Below are positions 43,692 to 53,926 of a stretch of 64,000 nucleotides of DNA, in pieces. Positions within the stretch are counted from its first letter, which is position 1. Each line of letters starts with the position of its first letter. The position numbers and the translations under genes are program-made. The notes below the pieces were generated by a model. It saw nothing but the letters and a program-made list of their open reading frames with translations. It had not been told where the DNA came from and ran no database searches. Origin of the DNA: Acidimicrobiia bacterium (GTDB lineage Bacteria > Actinomycetota > Acidimicrobiia > IMCC26256 > PALSA-610); assembly GCA_026002935.1 (NCBI GenBank), contig BPGH01000001.1, forward strand, positions 669,965-733,964, given 5' to 3'.

Positions 43692-43780
43692 CCGCCGCGC
43701 CCCGTGCCCGGGGTGTGGGCCCGGCTCCCGCCGCTCCCCGCCGCGCCCCGTGCCGGGGGTGCGGGCCCGGCTCCCGCCGC
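43692..43780. repeat. 43-bp tandem repeat, two copies
   Basis: Copies at 43692-43734 and 43738-43780 differ at two positions (period 46 bp). Extremely GC-rich, between the transporter and the DtxR gene; the rest of the 197-bp gap is the AT-rich promoter described next. Confidence 0.65.
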
Positions 43781-43811
43781 AGTGCGCCGCGCCCGGCAGG
43801 CCCGTTCCCGG

Positions 43812-43847
43812 TTGACTTTTTGGGGTTCCAAAATCTAAGTTTCCCCT
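43812..43847 (+). promoter_or_regulatory. AT-rich promoter/operator of the DtxR-family gene
   Basis: TTGACT (43812-43817) starts an AT-rich island unusual for this genome; TAAGTT (43836-43841) is an -10 candidate 18 nt further. GGGG (43822-43825) and CCCC (43843-43846) flank a loosely symmetrical core that could be a DtxR/MntR operator. The likely transcription start falls near 43848, at the first codons of the gene. Confidence 0.45.
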
Positions 43848-44549
43848 ATCGAGATCGACGTTCCGCCCCTCTCAAAATCCGACCGCGAGGCCCTCAAGGC
43901 CATCTACCGGCTCGCAAAGGACGGCGGGGCCCATACCGGCGCGCTCGCGGAGCGGCTCGGCCTCAGCCCCGGCACGGTCACCGCGACCGTCAAGCGGCTC
44001 GCCGACCGGGGGCTCGTCGACCACCGGCCGTACCGGGGGGTCGAGCTGACGGCGCCGGGCCGGCAGGCGGCGATCGCGGCCATCCGCCGGCACCGGATCG
44101 TCGAGCGGTTCCTCGCCGACATGCTCGGCTACGCCTGGAACGAGGCGGACCGGCTCGCGACCGCCTTCGAGCACGACCTGCCACAGGAGGTGGAGGACCG
44201 CCTCTACGTGGCGCTCGACCGGCCCGACTCCTGCCCCCACGGGTTCCCGATCCCCGCCAAGGAGACCGCCGACCTGCCCGAGATGCCGCCGCTGTACGCG
44301 CTGGAGCCGGGCGACGTGGCGGTGGTCGCGGTGCCGGGATCGACCGACCCGGAGATCGTCGAGTTCCTCGACACGCTCGGCCTGCGGCCGGGGGTCGAGG
44401 TCGAGGTCAAGGAGAAGCACCCGTTCGACGGCCCGCTCGTGCTGCGGGTCGCTGGCGGCGACCGCACGCTCGGCGCGACCGTCGCGAACCAGGTGTTCGT
44501 GCAACGGACCGCGACGCGTCGGCCGGACCGCACGCGGGAGGCGGGCTGA
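43848..44549 (+). CDS. DtxR/MntR-family metal-dependent regulator, start codon uncertain
   Basis: Open frame of ~233 residues. Winged helix (A-L-A-E-R-L-G-L-S-P-G-T-V-T-A-T-V-K-R-L-A-D-R-G-L, in pieces), a dimerisation/metal domain with H-R-I-V-E-R-F-L and D-S-C-P-H-G, and a C-terminal FeoA/SH3-like domain (L-E-P-G-D-V-A-V-V-A-V-P-G). It represses metal uptake when Fe2+ or Mn2+ is bound. Clear homology begins around 43866, but no ATG, GTG or TTG lies in frame between the stop at 43836 and that point; the first codon after the promoter is ATC. The start may be a rare codon or hit by a sequence error. Confidence 0.8.
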   Translation: MEIDVPPLSKSDREALKAIYRLAKDGGAHTGALAERLGLSPGTVTATVKRLADRGLVDHRPYRGVELTAPGRQAAIAAIRRHRIVERFLADMLGYAWNEADRLATAFEHDLPQEVEDRLYVALDRPDSCPHGFPIPAKETADLPEMPPLYALEPGDVAVVAVPGSTDPEIVEFLDTLGLRPGVEVEVKEKHPFDGPLVLRVAGGDRTLGATVANQVFVQRTATRRPDRTREAG

Positions 44550-44688
44550 CGGTGGGGGATCGCGCAGGTGTCGACGGCGTCACCGGGCGCCGTCGAGGCA
44601 GTGACGGCGACCGGCGCTCCGGGTGGTGCGCCGGCGCCGGTGTGGACCGGCACCACGCCGGGACTCGTTCGGGGAGGACCAACCGCAG

Positions 44689-47125
44689 ATGAACCAAGTG
44701 CTGGCCGCCGAGGGCGGTTACCAGGAGTTCGTGCTGAACGGGGGTGAGTGGGCCGTCCTCGCGCTGTCGGGGCTCGCCGCGCTGCTCGCGATCCTCGTCG
44801 GCTTCGCCCTGATGCGCAGCGTGCTCGCCTCCGACCAGGGCACGCCGAAGATGATCGAGATCGCGTCCGCGATCCAGGAGGGCGCCTGGGCGTACCTCAA
44901 GCGGCAGTTCCGCACGATCCTCGTCATCCTCGTGCCGCTCGCGGTGATCGTCTTCGTCACCTCGACCGAGGTCGCGAAGCCGGAGGGCTTCACCGGGGGC
45001 AGCGGCGGCCTCAGCTTCGCGGCGTCGGGCGCGGCGCGCACCGCGGCGTTCATCGCCGGCTGCATCATGTCGGGGCTCACCGGCTACATCGGCATGACGC
45101 TCGCGACGCGCGGCAACGTGCGCACGGCCGCCGCCGCGAAGAGCGGCTCCCTGCCGCGCGCGCTCGAGGTCGCGTTCCGCACCGGCGGCATCGCCGGCAT
45201 GTTCACCGTCGGTCTCGGCCTCGCCGGCGCCACGATCATCATCGCCATCTTCCAGAACACGAGCTCGGCGATCCTCGTCGGGTTCGGGTTCGGCGGTTCG
45301 CTCCTCGCACTGTTCCTCCGGGTCGGGGGCGGCATCTTCACGAAGGCCGCGGACGTCGGCGCCGACCTGGTGGGCAAGGTCGAGGCCGGAATCCCCGAGG
45401 ACGACCCCCGCAACCCCGCGACGATCGCCGACAACGTCGGCGACAACGTCGGCGACTGCGCGGGCATGGCGTCCGACCTGTTCGAGTCGTACGAGGTCAC
45501 GCTGGTCGCGTCGATCATCCTCGGCGTCGCGGCCTTCGAGGCGGTCGGGGCGAACCCGGCGCTCGGCCTCGTGTTCCCGCTCGCGGCCCGGGCGATCGGC
45601 GTCGTCGCGTCGATCGTCGGCATCTACGCGGTGCGGGCGAAGGAGGGCGAGACCAACGCGCTGAAGCCGATCAACCGCGGGTTCCTCACCGCCGGGATCA
45701 TCACGGTGCTCGGCGTGGGCGCGCTCGGCCTCCTCTACATCGGCGACCCCGACGAGGCGACGCTGTCCAACATCGGCCTGCGCTGCGTGCTCGCGGTGGT
45801 CGTCGGACTCGTGCTCGCGCAGGTCGTGAGCCGCATCACCGAGTACTTCACCGGCACCCACTTCCGCCCGGTGAAGGAGATCGCCGAGTCGGCCCGCACC
45901 GGCCCGGCCACCACCGTGCTCTCGGGCACCTCGGCCGGGTCTCGAGTCGTCGGTGTACGCGATCATCGCGATCGCCGTCGCGATCGGGGCGGCGATCGCG
46001 CTCGGCGGCGGCAACCTGCAGTTCTCGCTCTACCTCGTCGCCCTGTGCGGCATGGGCATGCTCGCCACGACCGGCGTCGTCGTGTCGGAGGACACCTTCG
46101 GTCCCGTCGCCGACAACGCGGCGGGCATCGCCGAGATGTCGGGCGAGTTCCACGGCGAGCCCGAGCGGATCATGGTGAGCCTCGACGCGGTCGGCAACAC
46201 CACGAAGGCCGTCACGAAGGGCTTCGCGATCGGCTCCGCGGTCATCGCCGCCGTCGCGCTGTTCGCGAGCTTCATCGAGATCTCGGTGAACGAGATCTTC
46301 CCGGCGACGCGGTCGACACCGCCAAGGACACGGCACGCGGCGTGTTCGACCTGCTCCCGATCAACGTCGCCGACCCGAAGGTGTTCATCGGCCTGCTGAT
46401 CGGCGGCGCGGTGCCGTTCCTCTTCTCGGCGCTCGCGATCCGGGCCGTCGGGCGGTCCGCCGGGCGTCGTCGTGCAGGAGGTCCGCAGCCAGTTCGCGGA
46501 CGGCAAGATCATGGCGGGCGAGAAGCGCCCCGACTACGGGCCCGTCATCGACATCTGCACCGCGGCGTCGCTGCGCGAGCTCGCGACGCCCGCGCTGCTC
46601 GCGGTGCTGACCCCGGTGATCATCGGCTTCGGGATCGGCGCGACCGCCCTCGGGGCGTTCCTCGCGGCGGTCATCCTGGTCGGCCAGCTCATGGCCAACT
46701 ACCTCTCGAACGCGGGTGGCGCCTGGGACAACGCGAAGAAGTACATCGAGGACGGCCACGAGGGCGGCAAGGGCTCCGACGCGCACAAGGCGGCCGTCAT
46801 CGGCGACACCGTGGGCGACCCGTTCAAGGACACGGCGGGCCCCGCGCTCAACCCGCTCATCAAGGTGATGAACCTGGTGAGCCTGCTCGTGCTCCCGGCC
46901 GTGATCAACCTCTCCGACATCCGCCTCGAGCGCAACGACGTGCTCGGCATCACGAGCCTCACGACGACCCCCGAGCCCGCCGGCTACGTGATCGCGGCCG
47001 TCGCGCTCGTCGTGCTGATCGGCGCCGTGCTGTTCTCGAAGCGCAGCGGTGCGAACGTCGGCGGGGAGGTGCGCCTCGACGTCGTGGAGGCGGAGGAGCG
47101 CCAGCCCATCACCGCGGGCGACTGA
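44689..47125 (+). CDS. hppA: Membrane-bound proton-translocating pyrophosphatase; frame broken by three indels
   Basis: About 812 residues reconstructed, with some 16 membrane helices. PPi hydrolysis drives H+ export. Signature [13 protein letters not shown] near residue 245 and [11 protein letters not shown] near the end bind Mg-PPi. The V-G-N-T-T-K-A segment carries Lys where K+-dependent enzymes have Ala, so this should be the K+-independent H+ type. Breaks: extra base near 45938 and 46463, missing base near 46304, all at third codon positions. ATG 44689; GGAGG at 44673-44677. Confidence 0.9.
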
Positions 47126-47145
47126 CCGTCGTCACACGGCTGCAC

Positions 47146-47170
47146 TGGGCCGCCCTGCGGGGGCGGCCCA
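47146..47170. terminator. Bidirectional terminator hairpin after hppA
   Basis: Perfect 9-bp inverted repeat TGGGCCGCC/GGCGGCCCA with a 7-nt loop, between convergent hppA and the DedA gene. Confidence 0.65.
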
Positions 47171-47181
47171 CGCGCGTCTGC

Positions 47182-47833
47182 TCACTCCTCCGGCGGGGGG
47201 AGGTCGCCGGCGCGCGCGAGGCGGGGCCGCACGACGCGCACCCACAGGAACCAGCCGACGAGGGCGATCACCGCGAGGATCACGAGCCACTGGAGGATCG
47301 CCACGACGTCGCCGACGCGCTCCCAGCGCGCGCCGAGGATGGCGCCCGCTCCGACGAGCGCGACGTTCCACGCGAGGCTGCCGAGCGCGGTGTACCACGT
47401 GAACGGGACCGGGCCGCATCCGGCGGAACCCGGCGGGGACCGAGACGACGGAGCGGACGAGCGGGACGCAGCGGCCGAGGAGCACGGCCGCGTTGGCGCG
47501 CCGGTCGAACCAGGCCTCCGCCCGGTCGAGGTCGTGCTCGCGCACGCCGAACCAGCGGCCGTAGCGCACGACGAACGCCCGCAGCCGCACCGGGCCGATC
47601 CACGCCGCGATCCCGTACAGGACCCACGCGCCGGCGACCGAGCCGACCGTGGCGGCCAGCACCATCCCCGCGACCGACGCCTCGCCCTTGCCCGCGTGGA
47701 AGCCCGCGAACGGCAGCACCACCTCGGACGGGATCGGCGGGAACACGCTCTCGAGCGCGACGAGCAGGGCGACGCCGAGGTAGCCGATGGCCTCGATGAC
47801 CGACGACACCCAGTCGGCCAGGTCACCGAACAC
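47182..47833 (-). CDS. DedA-family membrane protein; one frame break
   Basis: About 216 residues reconstructed. The DedA/SNARE-associated core is clear: A-L-E-S-V-F-P-P-I-P-S-E-V-V-L-P-F-A-G near residue 30, then G-R-C-V-P-L-V-R-S-V-V-S-V-P-A-G. DedA proteins flip undecaprenyl phosphate or phospholipids. One extra base near 47410 (a CCGGTC site read as CCCGGTC) separates the two parts. GTG 47833 is the best start. It is convergent to hppA and divergent from topA. Confidence 0.88.
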
Positions 47834-48033
47834 GGGGAGCGCTCCGGCGGGCGTCGGACCACATGGTGGCGGCGAGGCTAGCCCCCCGGCGGTCGACCAC
47901 CCCGAGCGCGCGACTGCCCACGGTTTGACTCGGCGGGGCCCGTCATGGCAGGACGGAAACCGGGTCGGCGCTACCGTGACCCGCCCGGTCGCCGACGAGG
48001 ACCCCTGACCATCCCCCGCGGAGGGCCTTGCCC

Positions 48034-50815
48034 GTGCCCAGACCACTCGTCATCGTCGAATCCCCGGCGAAGGCCCGCACCATCGCGGGCTACCTCGGCG
48101 ACGGCTACACGGTGAAGGCGAGCATCGGCCACGTCCGCGACCTGCCCGGCAGCCGCGAGGAGGTGCCCGAGGACAAGCGGGAGACCCACGGGCGGCTCGC
48201 CGGCATCAACCCGGACGACCACTTCGACGTCGTCTACGTCGTGCGGGGCAAGCGGGCCCGGGAGGTCGTGGCCGAGCTCCGCAGGGCGCTGCGCGACGCC
48301 GACGAGCTGATCCTCGCCACCGACGAGGACCGGGAGGGCGAGGCGATCGGCTGGCACGTGTCGGAGGTGCTGCAGCCGAAGGTGCCGGTGAAGCGGATGG
48401 TCTTCCACGAGATCACCCCGCACGCGATCCGGGAGGCCCTGGAGCACCCCCGCGACCTCGACATGAAGCTCGTCGAGGCGCAGGAGGCGCGCCGCATCCT
48501 CGACCGGCTCGTGGGCTGGGAGACCTCGCCGGTGCTGTGGCGGGTGTTCGGCCGCGGCCAGGCGGCGTCGGCGGGGCGTGTGCAGAGCGTCGCGGTGCGC
48601 CTCGTGGTCGAGCGCGAGCGGGCACGGATGCGGTTCCGCGCCGGCCGCTGGCACGACCTCGAGGGCACGTTCGTCGCGTCCGCCCAGCCGTTCCGGGCCG
48701 CGCTCGTGGAGCTCGGCGGGCGCCGGCTCGCCCAGGGCCGCGACTTCGACCCGGCGACCGGGCAGCTCGCGCCGGCCGACCCCCCGCCGCGCCTGCTCGC
48801 GCCGGACGAGGCCGAACGCCTCGCCGGCGAGCTGCGGCCGGCGGCCTTCACGGTTCGGGGGGTCGAGTCGGAGCCGTTCACCGAGCGGCCGCGCGCCCCG
48901 TTCACGACGTCGACGCTCCAGCAGGAGGCCGCGCGCAAGCTGCGGTTCGCGGCGAGCCGCACGATGGCCGTCGCGCAGCGCCTGTACGAGCGCGGCTACA
49001 TCACCTACATGCGCACCGACGCCACGTTCCTGTCGGAACAGGCCGTCGCCGCCGCGCGCGCCGCGATCCGCGAGCAGTACGGAGACGAGTACCTGCCCGC
49101 GCAACCGCGCACCTACCGGGGCCGCGTCAAGAACGCGCAGGAGGCCCACGAGGCGATCCGGCCCGCGGGTGACCGCATCCGAACGCCCGACGAGGTGCGC
49201 GCCGAGCTCGACGCCGACGAGCAGCGCCTCTACGAGCTCATCTGGATCCGCACGGTCGCGTGCCAGATGGTCGACGCACGCGGGCGGCGCATGACGATCA
49301 GGCTCTCGGCGCCCTCGTCCGAGGGCGAGGCGGTGTTCCGTGCGTCGGGCAAGGCCTACGACTTCCTCGGGTTCCGGCGCGCGTACGTGGAGGACGTCGA
49401 CGACGACTCCGAGACGGAGGGTGAGGCGCGCCTCCCCGCGGTCGCGGAGGGCGAGACCGTCGAGTGCACGGAGCTCGCCGCCGTCGGGCCACGAGACGAA
49501 GCCGCCGGCGCGCTACACCGACGCGAGCCTGGTGAAGGAGCTCGAGGAGCGCGGCATCGGCCGGCCCTCCACCTACGCGGCGGTCATCGAGACGATCCAG
49601 GCGCGTGGCTACGTGTGGCGCAAGGGCAACGCCCTCGTGCCCGCGTGGACCGCGTTCGCGGTGACCAACCTGCTCGAGCACCACTTCGAGCACCTCGTCG
49701 ACTACAACTTCACCGCCACCATGGAGGAGGCGCTCGACGTCATCGCGCGCGGCGAGGGCGAGCGCGAGAAGTGGCTCGACACCTTCTACAACGGCAACGG
49801 GCAGCCGGGGCTGCGGGAGCTGGTGTCGGACGAGCACCTCGCGAGGATCGACCCGCGGGCGGTGAGCACGATCCCGATCGGGACCGACGACACCGGGCAC
49901 GAGGTCGTCGTGCGCGTCGGCCGGTACGGCCCGTACGTGCAGCGCGGGGAGGACGAGACCGCGTCGCTGCCGCCCGACATCGCGCCCGACGAGCTCACGG
50001 TCGCAGCGCGCGCTGGAGCTGATCGCGCAGCAGGCCGAGGGCCCGCGCTCGCTCGGCACCGATCCCGCCACGGGCCTGCCCGTCTACGTCATGACCGGCC
50101 GCTTCGGGCCCTACGTGCAGCTCGGCGAGCAGGAGGACGGCTCGAAGCGCAAGCCCAAGCGGGCGTCGCTGTTCGCGTCGATGACGCCGGAGACGGTGAC
50201 CCTCGAGCAGGCGCTCGAGCTGCTCTCGCTGCCCCGTACGGTCGGCGTCGACGCCGAGGGCCGCGAGATCGTCGCCGCGCCGGGCCGCTTCGGGCCGTAC
50301 CTGAAGCGTTCCGACGGGGAGACGCGCAGCCTCGCCGACGAGGCGCAGCTCCTCACGGTCACCCTCGCCGAGGCCGAGGCGCTGTTCGCGCAGCCGAAGA
50401 CGCGCCGCGGCCGCCAGCAGAAGCCGCCGATCGCCGAGCTCGGGCCGCACCCCGAGTCGGGCGCGGCGGTGCGGGTGCTCGACGGCCGCTACGGCCCCTA
50501 CGTCACCGACGGCACCGTGAACGCGACCGTGCCGCGCGGGGTCGACCCGGCGGCGTTGACCCTCGACGAGGCCGTCGCGTTGCTCGCGGCCCGGGCGGCG
50601 CAGGCCCCCGGGCGCGCGCGCCGGGCCAGCGAAGAAGACGGCGAAGAAGGCGGCGAAGCAGCCGGCGAAGAAGCGCGCGACGACCGCGAGAGTCGACGAA
50701 GAAGGCCTGGAGAAGGCGACGAAGCGCGCGACGACCGCGGAGAAGGCCGTCGAAGCGCCGCACGAGGACCGCGAAGGAGGCGCCGGCGGATCCCGACGGT
50801 CCGGTGTCCGCGTGA
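48034..50815 (+). CDS. topA: DNA topoisomerase I; frame broken by several indels
   Basis: About 927 residues reconstructed. The N-terminal Toprim domain starts V-I-V-E-S-P-A-K-A and contains A-T-D-E-D-R-E-G-E-A-I-G-W-H. The catalytic tyrosine is in Y-I-T-Y-M-R-T-D near residue 326. C-terminal repeats have the G-R-F-G-P-Y-V/L pattern without zinc fingers, then a Lys/Ala-rich DNA-binding tail, as in actinobacterial TopA. GGAGGG (48020-48025) favours GTG 48034 over TTG 48028. Indels near 49487, 50004, 50629, 50689, 50706 (missing base) and 50752 all map to third codon positions; correcting them lets the tail end at 50815. Confidence 0.92.
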
Positions 50816-50833
50816 GCGCGGGGGAGCGGACCC

Positions 50834-50839
50834 TAGGCT
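50834..50839 (+). promoter_or_regulatory. -10 hexamer TAGGCT upstream of MFS gene
   Basis: TAGGCT ends 9 nt before GTG 50849. Confidence 0.35.
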
Positions 50840-50848
50840 GACCGGCGC

Positions 50849-52234
50849 GTGAGCGAGCAGGCGCCGTTCATCCCCGTCTCGCCGGAGGCGCAGCCGCTGC
50901 CCGCGTCGCGCTCGGTCTTCCGCGTGCCGGGGTTCCTGCGGCTGTGGGGTGCGCAGGTCGTCTCGAGCCTCGGCGACTGGATCGGGCTCATCGCGATCCT
51001 CGCGCTCGCGGCGGAGGTCTCCGGGTCGGGCACCGGCGTCGGGCTCGTGATGACGGCCCGCATGCTGCCGGGATTCGTGCTGGCGCCGGTGGGCGGCGCG
51101 CTCGTCGACCGCTTCAACCGCAAGACCGTGATGGTGACGTGCGACGTCGGCCGGGCCGCGCTGCTCGCGCTGCTGCCGTTCTTCGACACGCTGCTCGGCC
51201 TCGTCGTCCTGTCGTTCCTCGTCGAGATCCTGACGTTGCTGTGGGGGCCGGCGAAGGACGCCTCGCTCCCCAACGTCGTGCGTGACCCCGACCAGCTCAC
51301 CGCCGCGAACTCGCTCTCGCTCGTCGCCGCGTACGCCACGTTCCCGCTCGGTTCCGTCATCTTCGCCGGTCTCGCGGCCGTCGCCGCGTGGCTCGGCGAC
51401 TTCGAGGCGCTCGACGCGTTCGGCTTCGACGACCGGCAGTCGCTCGCGATCTGGTTCGACTCCCTGACGTTCCTCGGGTCGGCACTGCTGATCTCCGGGC
51501 TGGCGCTCGCCGAGGAGCGGCGCAGCTCGCGCGAGCGCCCCGAGGTGACCCAGACCTTCCGCGACATCGTCGAGGGCCTCCGCTACATCCGGGCCCACGC
51601 GCTCGTGCGCGGCGTGATGATCGGCCTCGCGGGCGGCCTCGTCGGCGGGGGTGCGATCGTGCCCCTGGGACCCGTGTTCGCCGACGACGTCCTCGGCGGC
51701 GGCAGCGGCAGCTTCGGTCTGCTGATGACCGCGTTCGGCATGGGCGCGGCGTTCGGCGTCGTGACGTTGCTGACGCTCCAGCGCCGGAAGCGTTTCCCGC
51801 GCGAGCAGGTGTTCATCGTCGCGGTGATCGCGACCGGGGTCGGCATCGTGACGGTCGCGTCGACCTCCGCGCTCGGCCCGGCCCTCGTGATCGTCGCGTG
51901 CATCGGCGCGACCGCGGGCTCGGGCTACGTCACCGGCTTCACGCTGCTGCAGGAGTCGGTGACCGACGAGCTGCGCGGCCGCACCTTCGCGACGCTCTAC
52001 ACGGTGGTGCGGCTGTGCCTGCTGCTCGCGCTCACGGTCGGGCCCTTCGCAGCGGGTGCGCTCGGCGCGCTGTCGGAGGGCACGGTCGACGGTTCGGTGG
52101 AGGTCGCCGGCGTCGACGTCTCGCTGCCCGGTGTGCGGCTCGCGCTCTGGCTCGGCGGCGTTGTCACGATCGTGTCGGGGGTGATGGCGCGGCGCCGGAT
52201 GCGGCGCGCGCACGAGCAGGAGTCCGTACGGTGA
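50849..52234 (+). CDS. MFS transporter
   Basis: 461 residues with twelve hydrophobic segments. The loop after helix 2 reads G-G-A-L-V-D-R-F-N-R-K, the major facilitator motif A region, repeated in weaker form after helix 8. A longer extracellular loop (about 175-205) is unusual. Similarity to the MFS_3/enterobactin-exporter type suggests drug or metabolite efflux. In the topA-tmk-holB neighbourhood; its stop overlaps the tmk start. Confidence 0.9.
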   Translation: MSEQAPFIPVSPEAQPLPASRSVFRVPGFLRLWGAQVVSSLGDWIGLIAILALAAEVSGSGTGVGLVMTARMLPGFVLAPVGGALVDRFNRKTVMVTCDVGRAALLALLPFFDTLLGLVVLSFLVEILTLLWGPAKDASLPNVVRDPDQLTAANSLSLVAAYATFPLGSVIFAGLAAVAAWLGDFEALDAFGFDDRQSLAIWFDSLTFLGSALLISGLALAEERRSSRERPEVTQTFRDIVEGLRYIRAHALVRGVMIGLAGGLVGGGAIVPLGPVFADDVLGGGSGSFGLLMTAFGMGAAFGVVTLLTLQRRKRFPREQVFIVAVIATGVGIVTVASTSALGPALVIVACIGATAGSGYVTGFTLLQESVTDELRGRTFATLYTVVRLCLLLALTVGPFAAGALGALSEGTVDGSVEVAGVDVSLPGVRLALWLGGVVTIVSGVMARRRMRRAHEQESVR

Positions 52235-52839
52235 CGCGCGGTTGCTTCGTCGTGCTGGAGGGCGGGGAGGCGACCGGCAAGAGCACGCAGGCCCGCCTGC
52301 TCGTCGAGCGCCTGGAGGGCGCGGGGCGCCCGGCGACGGCGACCCACGAGCCGGGGGGCACGACGCTCGGCGCCGAGATCCGGCGGCTGCTGCTGCACGC
52401 CGACCACCCGATCGAGCCGCGCGCCGAGCTCCTCATGATCCTCGCCGACCGCGCACAGCACGTCGCCGAGGTCGTGCGGCCGGCACTGGAGGCCGGCCGC
52501 GTCGTCGTGTGCGACCGGTACACGCCGTCGTCGCTCGCCTACCAGGGCGTCGGCCGCGGGCTGGGCGTCGAGCACGTCGAGCGGGTCTGCGAGCTGGCGA
52601 CGGGTGGCCTCGCGCCCGACCTGGTCGTCGTCCTCGACCTCCCCGACGCCGCCGCGGACGCCCGGGTCGCGGGCGATCCCGACCGTATGGAGCGGGCGGG
52701 GATCGGCTTCCACCGGGCGGTGCGCGCGGCGTACCGGGACCTCGCGCCGCGCTACGGCTGGGAGGTCGTCGACGCGGCCGGGACGCCCGCGGAGGTCGCC
52801 GAGCGCGTCTGGCGGGCGGTGCGACGGGTGCTTCCCTAG
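52231..52839 (+). CDS. tmk: Thymidylate kinase
   Basis: 202 residues. Phosphorylates dTMP to dTDP. P-loop E-G-G-E-A-T-G-K-S-T (residues 10-19), the nucleotide-binding D-R-Y-T-P-S-S-L-A-Y-Q-G and the L-D-L-P strand are present. GTG 52231 overlaps the MFS stop (GTGA). Its TAG stop at 52837 also forms the first half of the -10 hexamer for holB. Confidence 0.95.
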   Translation: MTRGCFVVLEGGEATGKSTQARLLVERLEGAGRPATATHEPGGTTLGAEIRRLLLHADHPIEPRAELLMILADRAQHVAEVVRPALEAGRVVVCDRYTPSSLAYQGVGRGLGVEHVERVCELATGGLAPDLVVVLDLPDAAADARVAGDPDRMERAGIGFHRAVRAAYRDLAPRYGWEVVDAAGTPAEVAERVWRAVRRVLP

Positions 52840-52842
52840 CCT
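52837..52842 (+). promoter_or_regulatory. -10 hexamer TAGCCT of leaderless holB, overlapping the tmk stop
   Basis: TAGCCT ends 7 nt before ATG 52850; TAG is the tmk stop codon. No ribosome-binding site is visible. Confidence 0.45.
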
Positions 52843-52849
52843 GGGCCAC

Positions 52850-53926
52850 ATGGGCGACGGTGCCGCCGGACAGGAGCGCACGACCGCGGTGCTCGAACGC
52901 GCCGCGCAGCGCCCCGCCCACGCGTACCTGCTCGTCGGTCCGCGCGGATCGGGGGTCGAGGACGCGGCACGCGCGTTCGCCGCGCAGCTCGTCGGCGCGC
53001 ACGACGAGCGCGGCCGCGACCTCGTGCGGCGGGGCGTCCACCCCGACGTCGTCGAGTTCGAGCCGGTGGGCGCCCAGTACGTCGTCGACGAGGCACAGGC
53101 CGTCCGGCACGAGGCCCACCGGGCGCCGACCGAGGGCGAGCGCCGGGTGCTCGTCGTGCACGAGGCCGAGAAGCTCTGCCGGCCGATCGCCGTGACCGCG
53201 AACGCGTTGCTGAAGACGCTCGAGGAGCCGCCGCCGCGCACCGTCATCGTCCTCGTCACGTCCGTGCCGGAGGACCTGCTCCCGACGATCCGCTCCCGGT
53301 GCCAGCGGATCGACCTCGACCCCGTTCCCGACGACGTCGTCGCGGCCACCCTCCGGCGCGACGGGGTACCGGCCGACGCGGCGGCGCTCGCCGCCGCGCT
53401 CGGGGGCGGGCAGCTCGCGCGGGCGCGGGCCCTGTGCGGACCGCTGCGCGCGCTGCGCGACGTCGCGGCGTCGGTCCCGCAGCGGGTCACCGGCACGGGT
53501 GCCAACGCGGTCGCGCTCGCCGAGGAGCTCGACGCGGCGGTCGAGGCCGCGGCCTCGCGCGTCGCCGAGCGCCACGCGGCCGAACTGGCGGAGTTCGACG
53601 CCGACATGGAGCGCCACGGATACGACGAGCGCGACGCGCAACGGCTCCGGCGGCGGATCGAGAAGCGCCACCAGCGCGAGGCGCGCCGGGCCCGGATCGA
53701 CCTGCTGCTCGAGGCCGTCACGGCGATCGAGACGGTGTACCGCGACGTGCTCGCCGCGGGCGCGCCGCCGCTCAACGCCGACCGGCCGCCGCTCACGGTC
53801 GCGGCGCGGGCGGCGGCCGCGGCGCTCGACGCGTGCCGGGAGGCGCGCGAGGCCTTCGTCGTCAACGAGAAGGGGCTCGTCCGCCTCGTCGCGCTCGTGA
53901 TGGCGCTCCCGCCCGCGACCGGATGA
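52850..53926 (+). CDS. holB: DNA polymerase III delta-prime subunit
   Basis: 358 residues. AAA+ clamp-loader fold: H-A-Y-L-L-V-G-P-R-G-S-G-V-E with a degenerate P-loop as expected for delta-prime, V-L-V-V-H-E-A-E-K-L for Walker B, and N-A-L-L-K-T-L-E-E-P-P followed by I-R-S-R-C-Q-R. The zinc-binding cysteines common in this subunit are not seen. Follows tmk by 10 nt, the standard pairing. Confidence 0.93.
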   Translation: MGDGAAGQERTTAVLERAAQRPAHAYLLVGPRGSGVEDAARAFAAQLVGAHDERGRDLVRRGVHPDVVEFEPVGAQYVVDEAQAVRHEAHRAPTEGERRVLVVHEAEKLCRPIAVTANALLKTLEEPPPRTVIVLVTSVPEDLLPTIRSRCQRIDLDPVPDDVVAATLRRDGVPADAAALAAALGGGQLARARALCGPLRALRDVAASVPQRVTGTGANAVALAEELDAAVEAAASRVAERHAAELAEFDADMERHGYDERDAQRLRRRIEKRHQREARRARIDLLLEAVTAIETVYRDVLAAGAPPLNADRPPLTVAARAAAAALDACREAREAFVVNEKGLVRLVALVMALPPATG

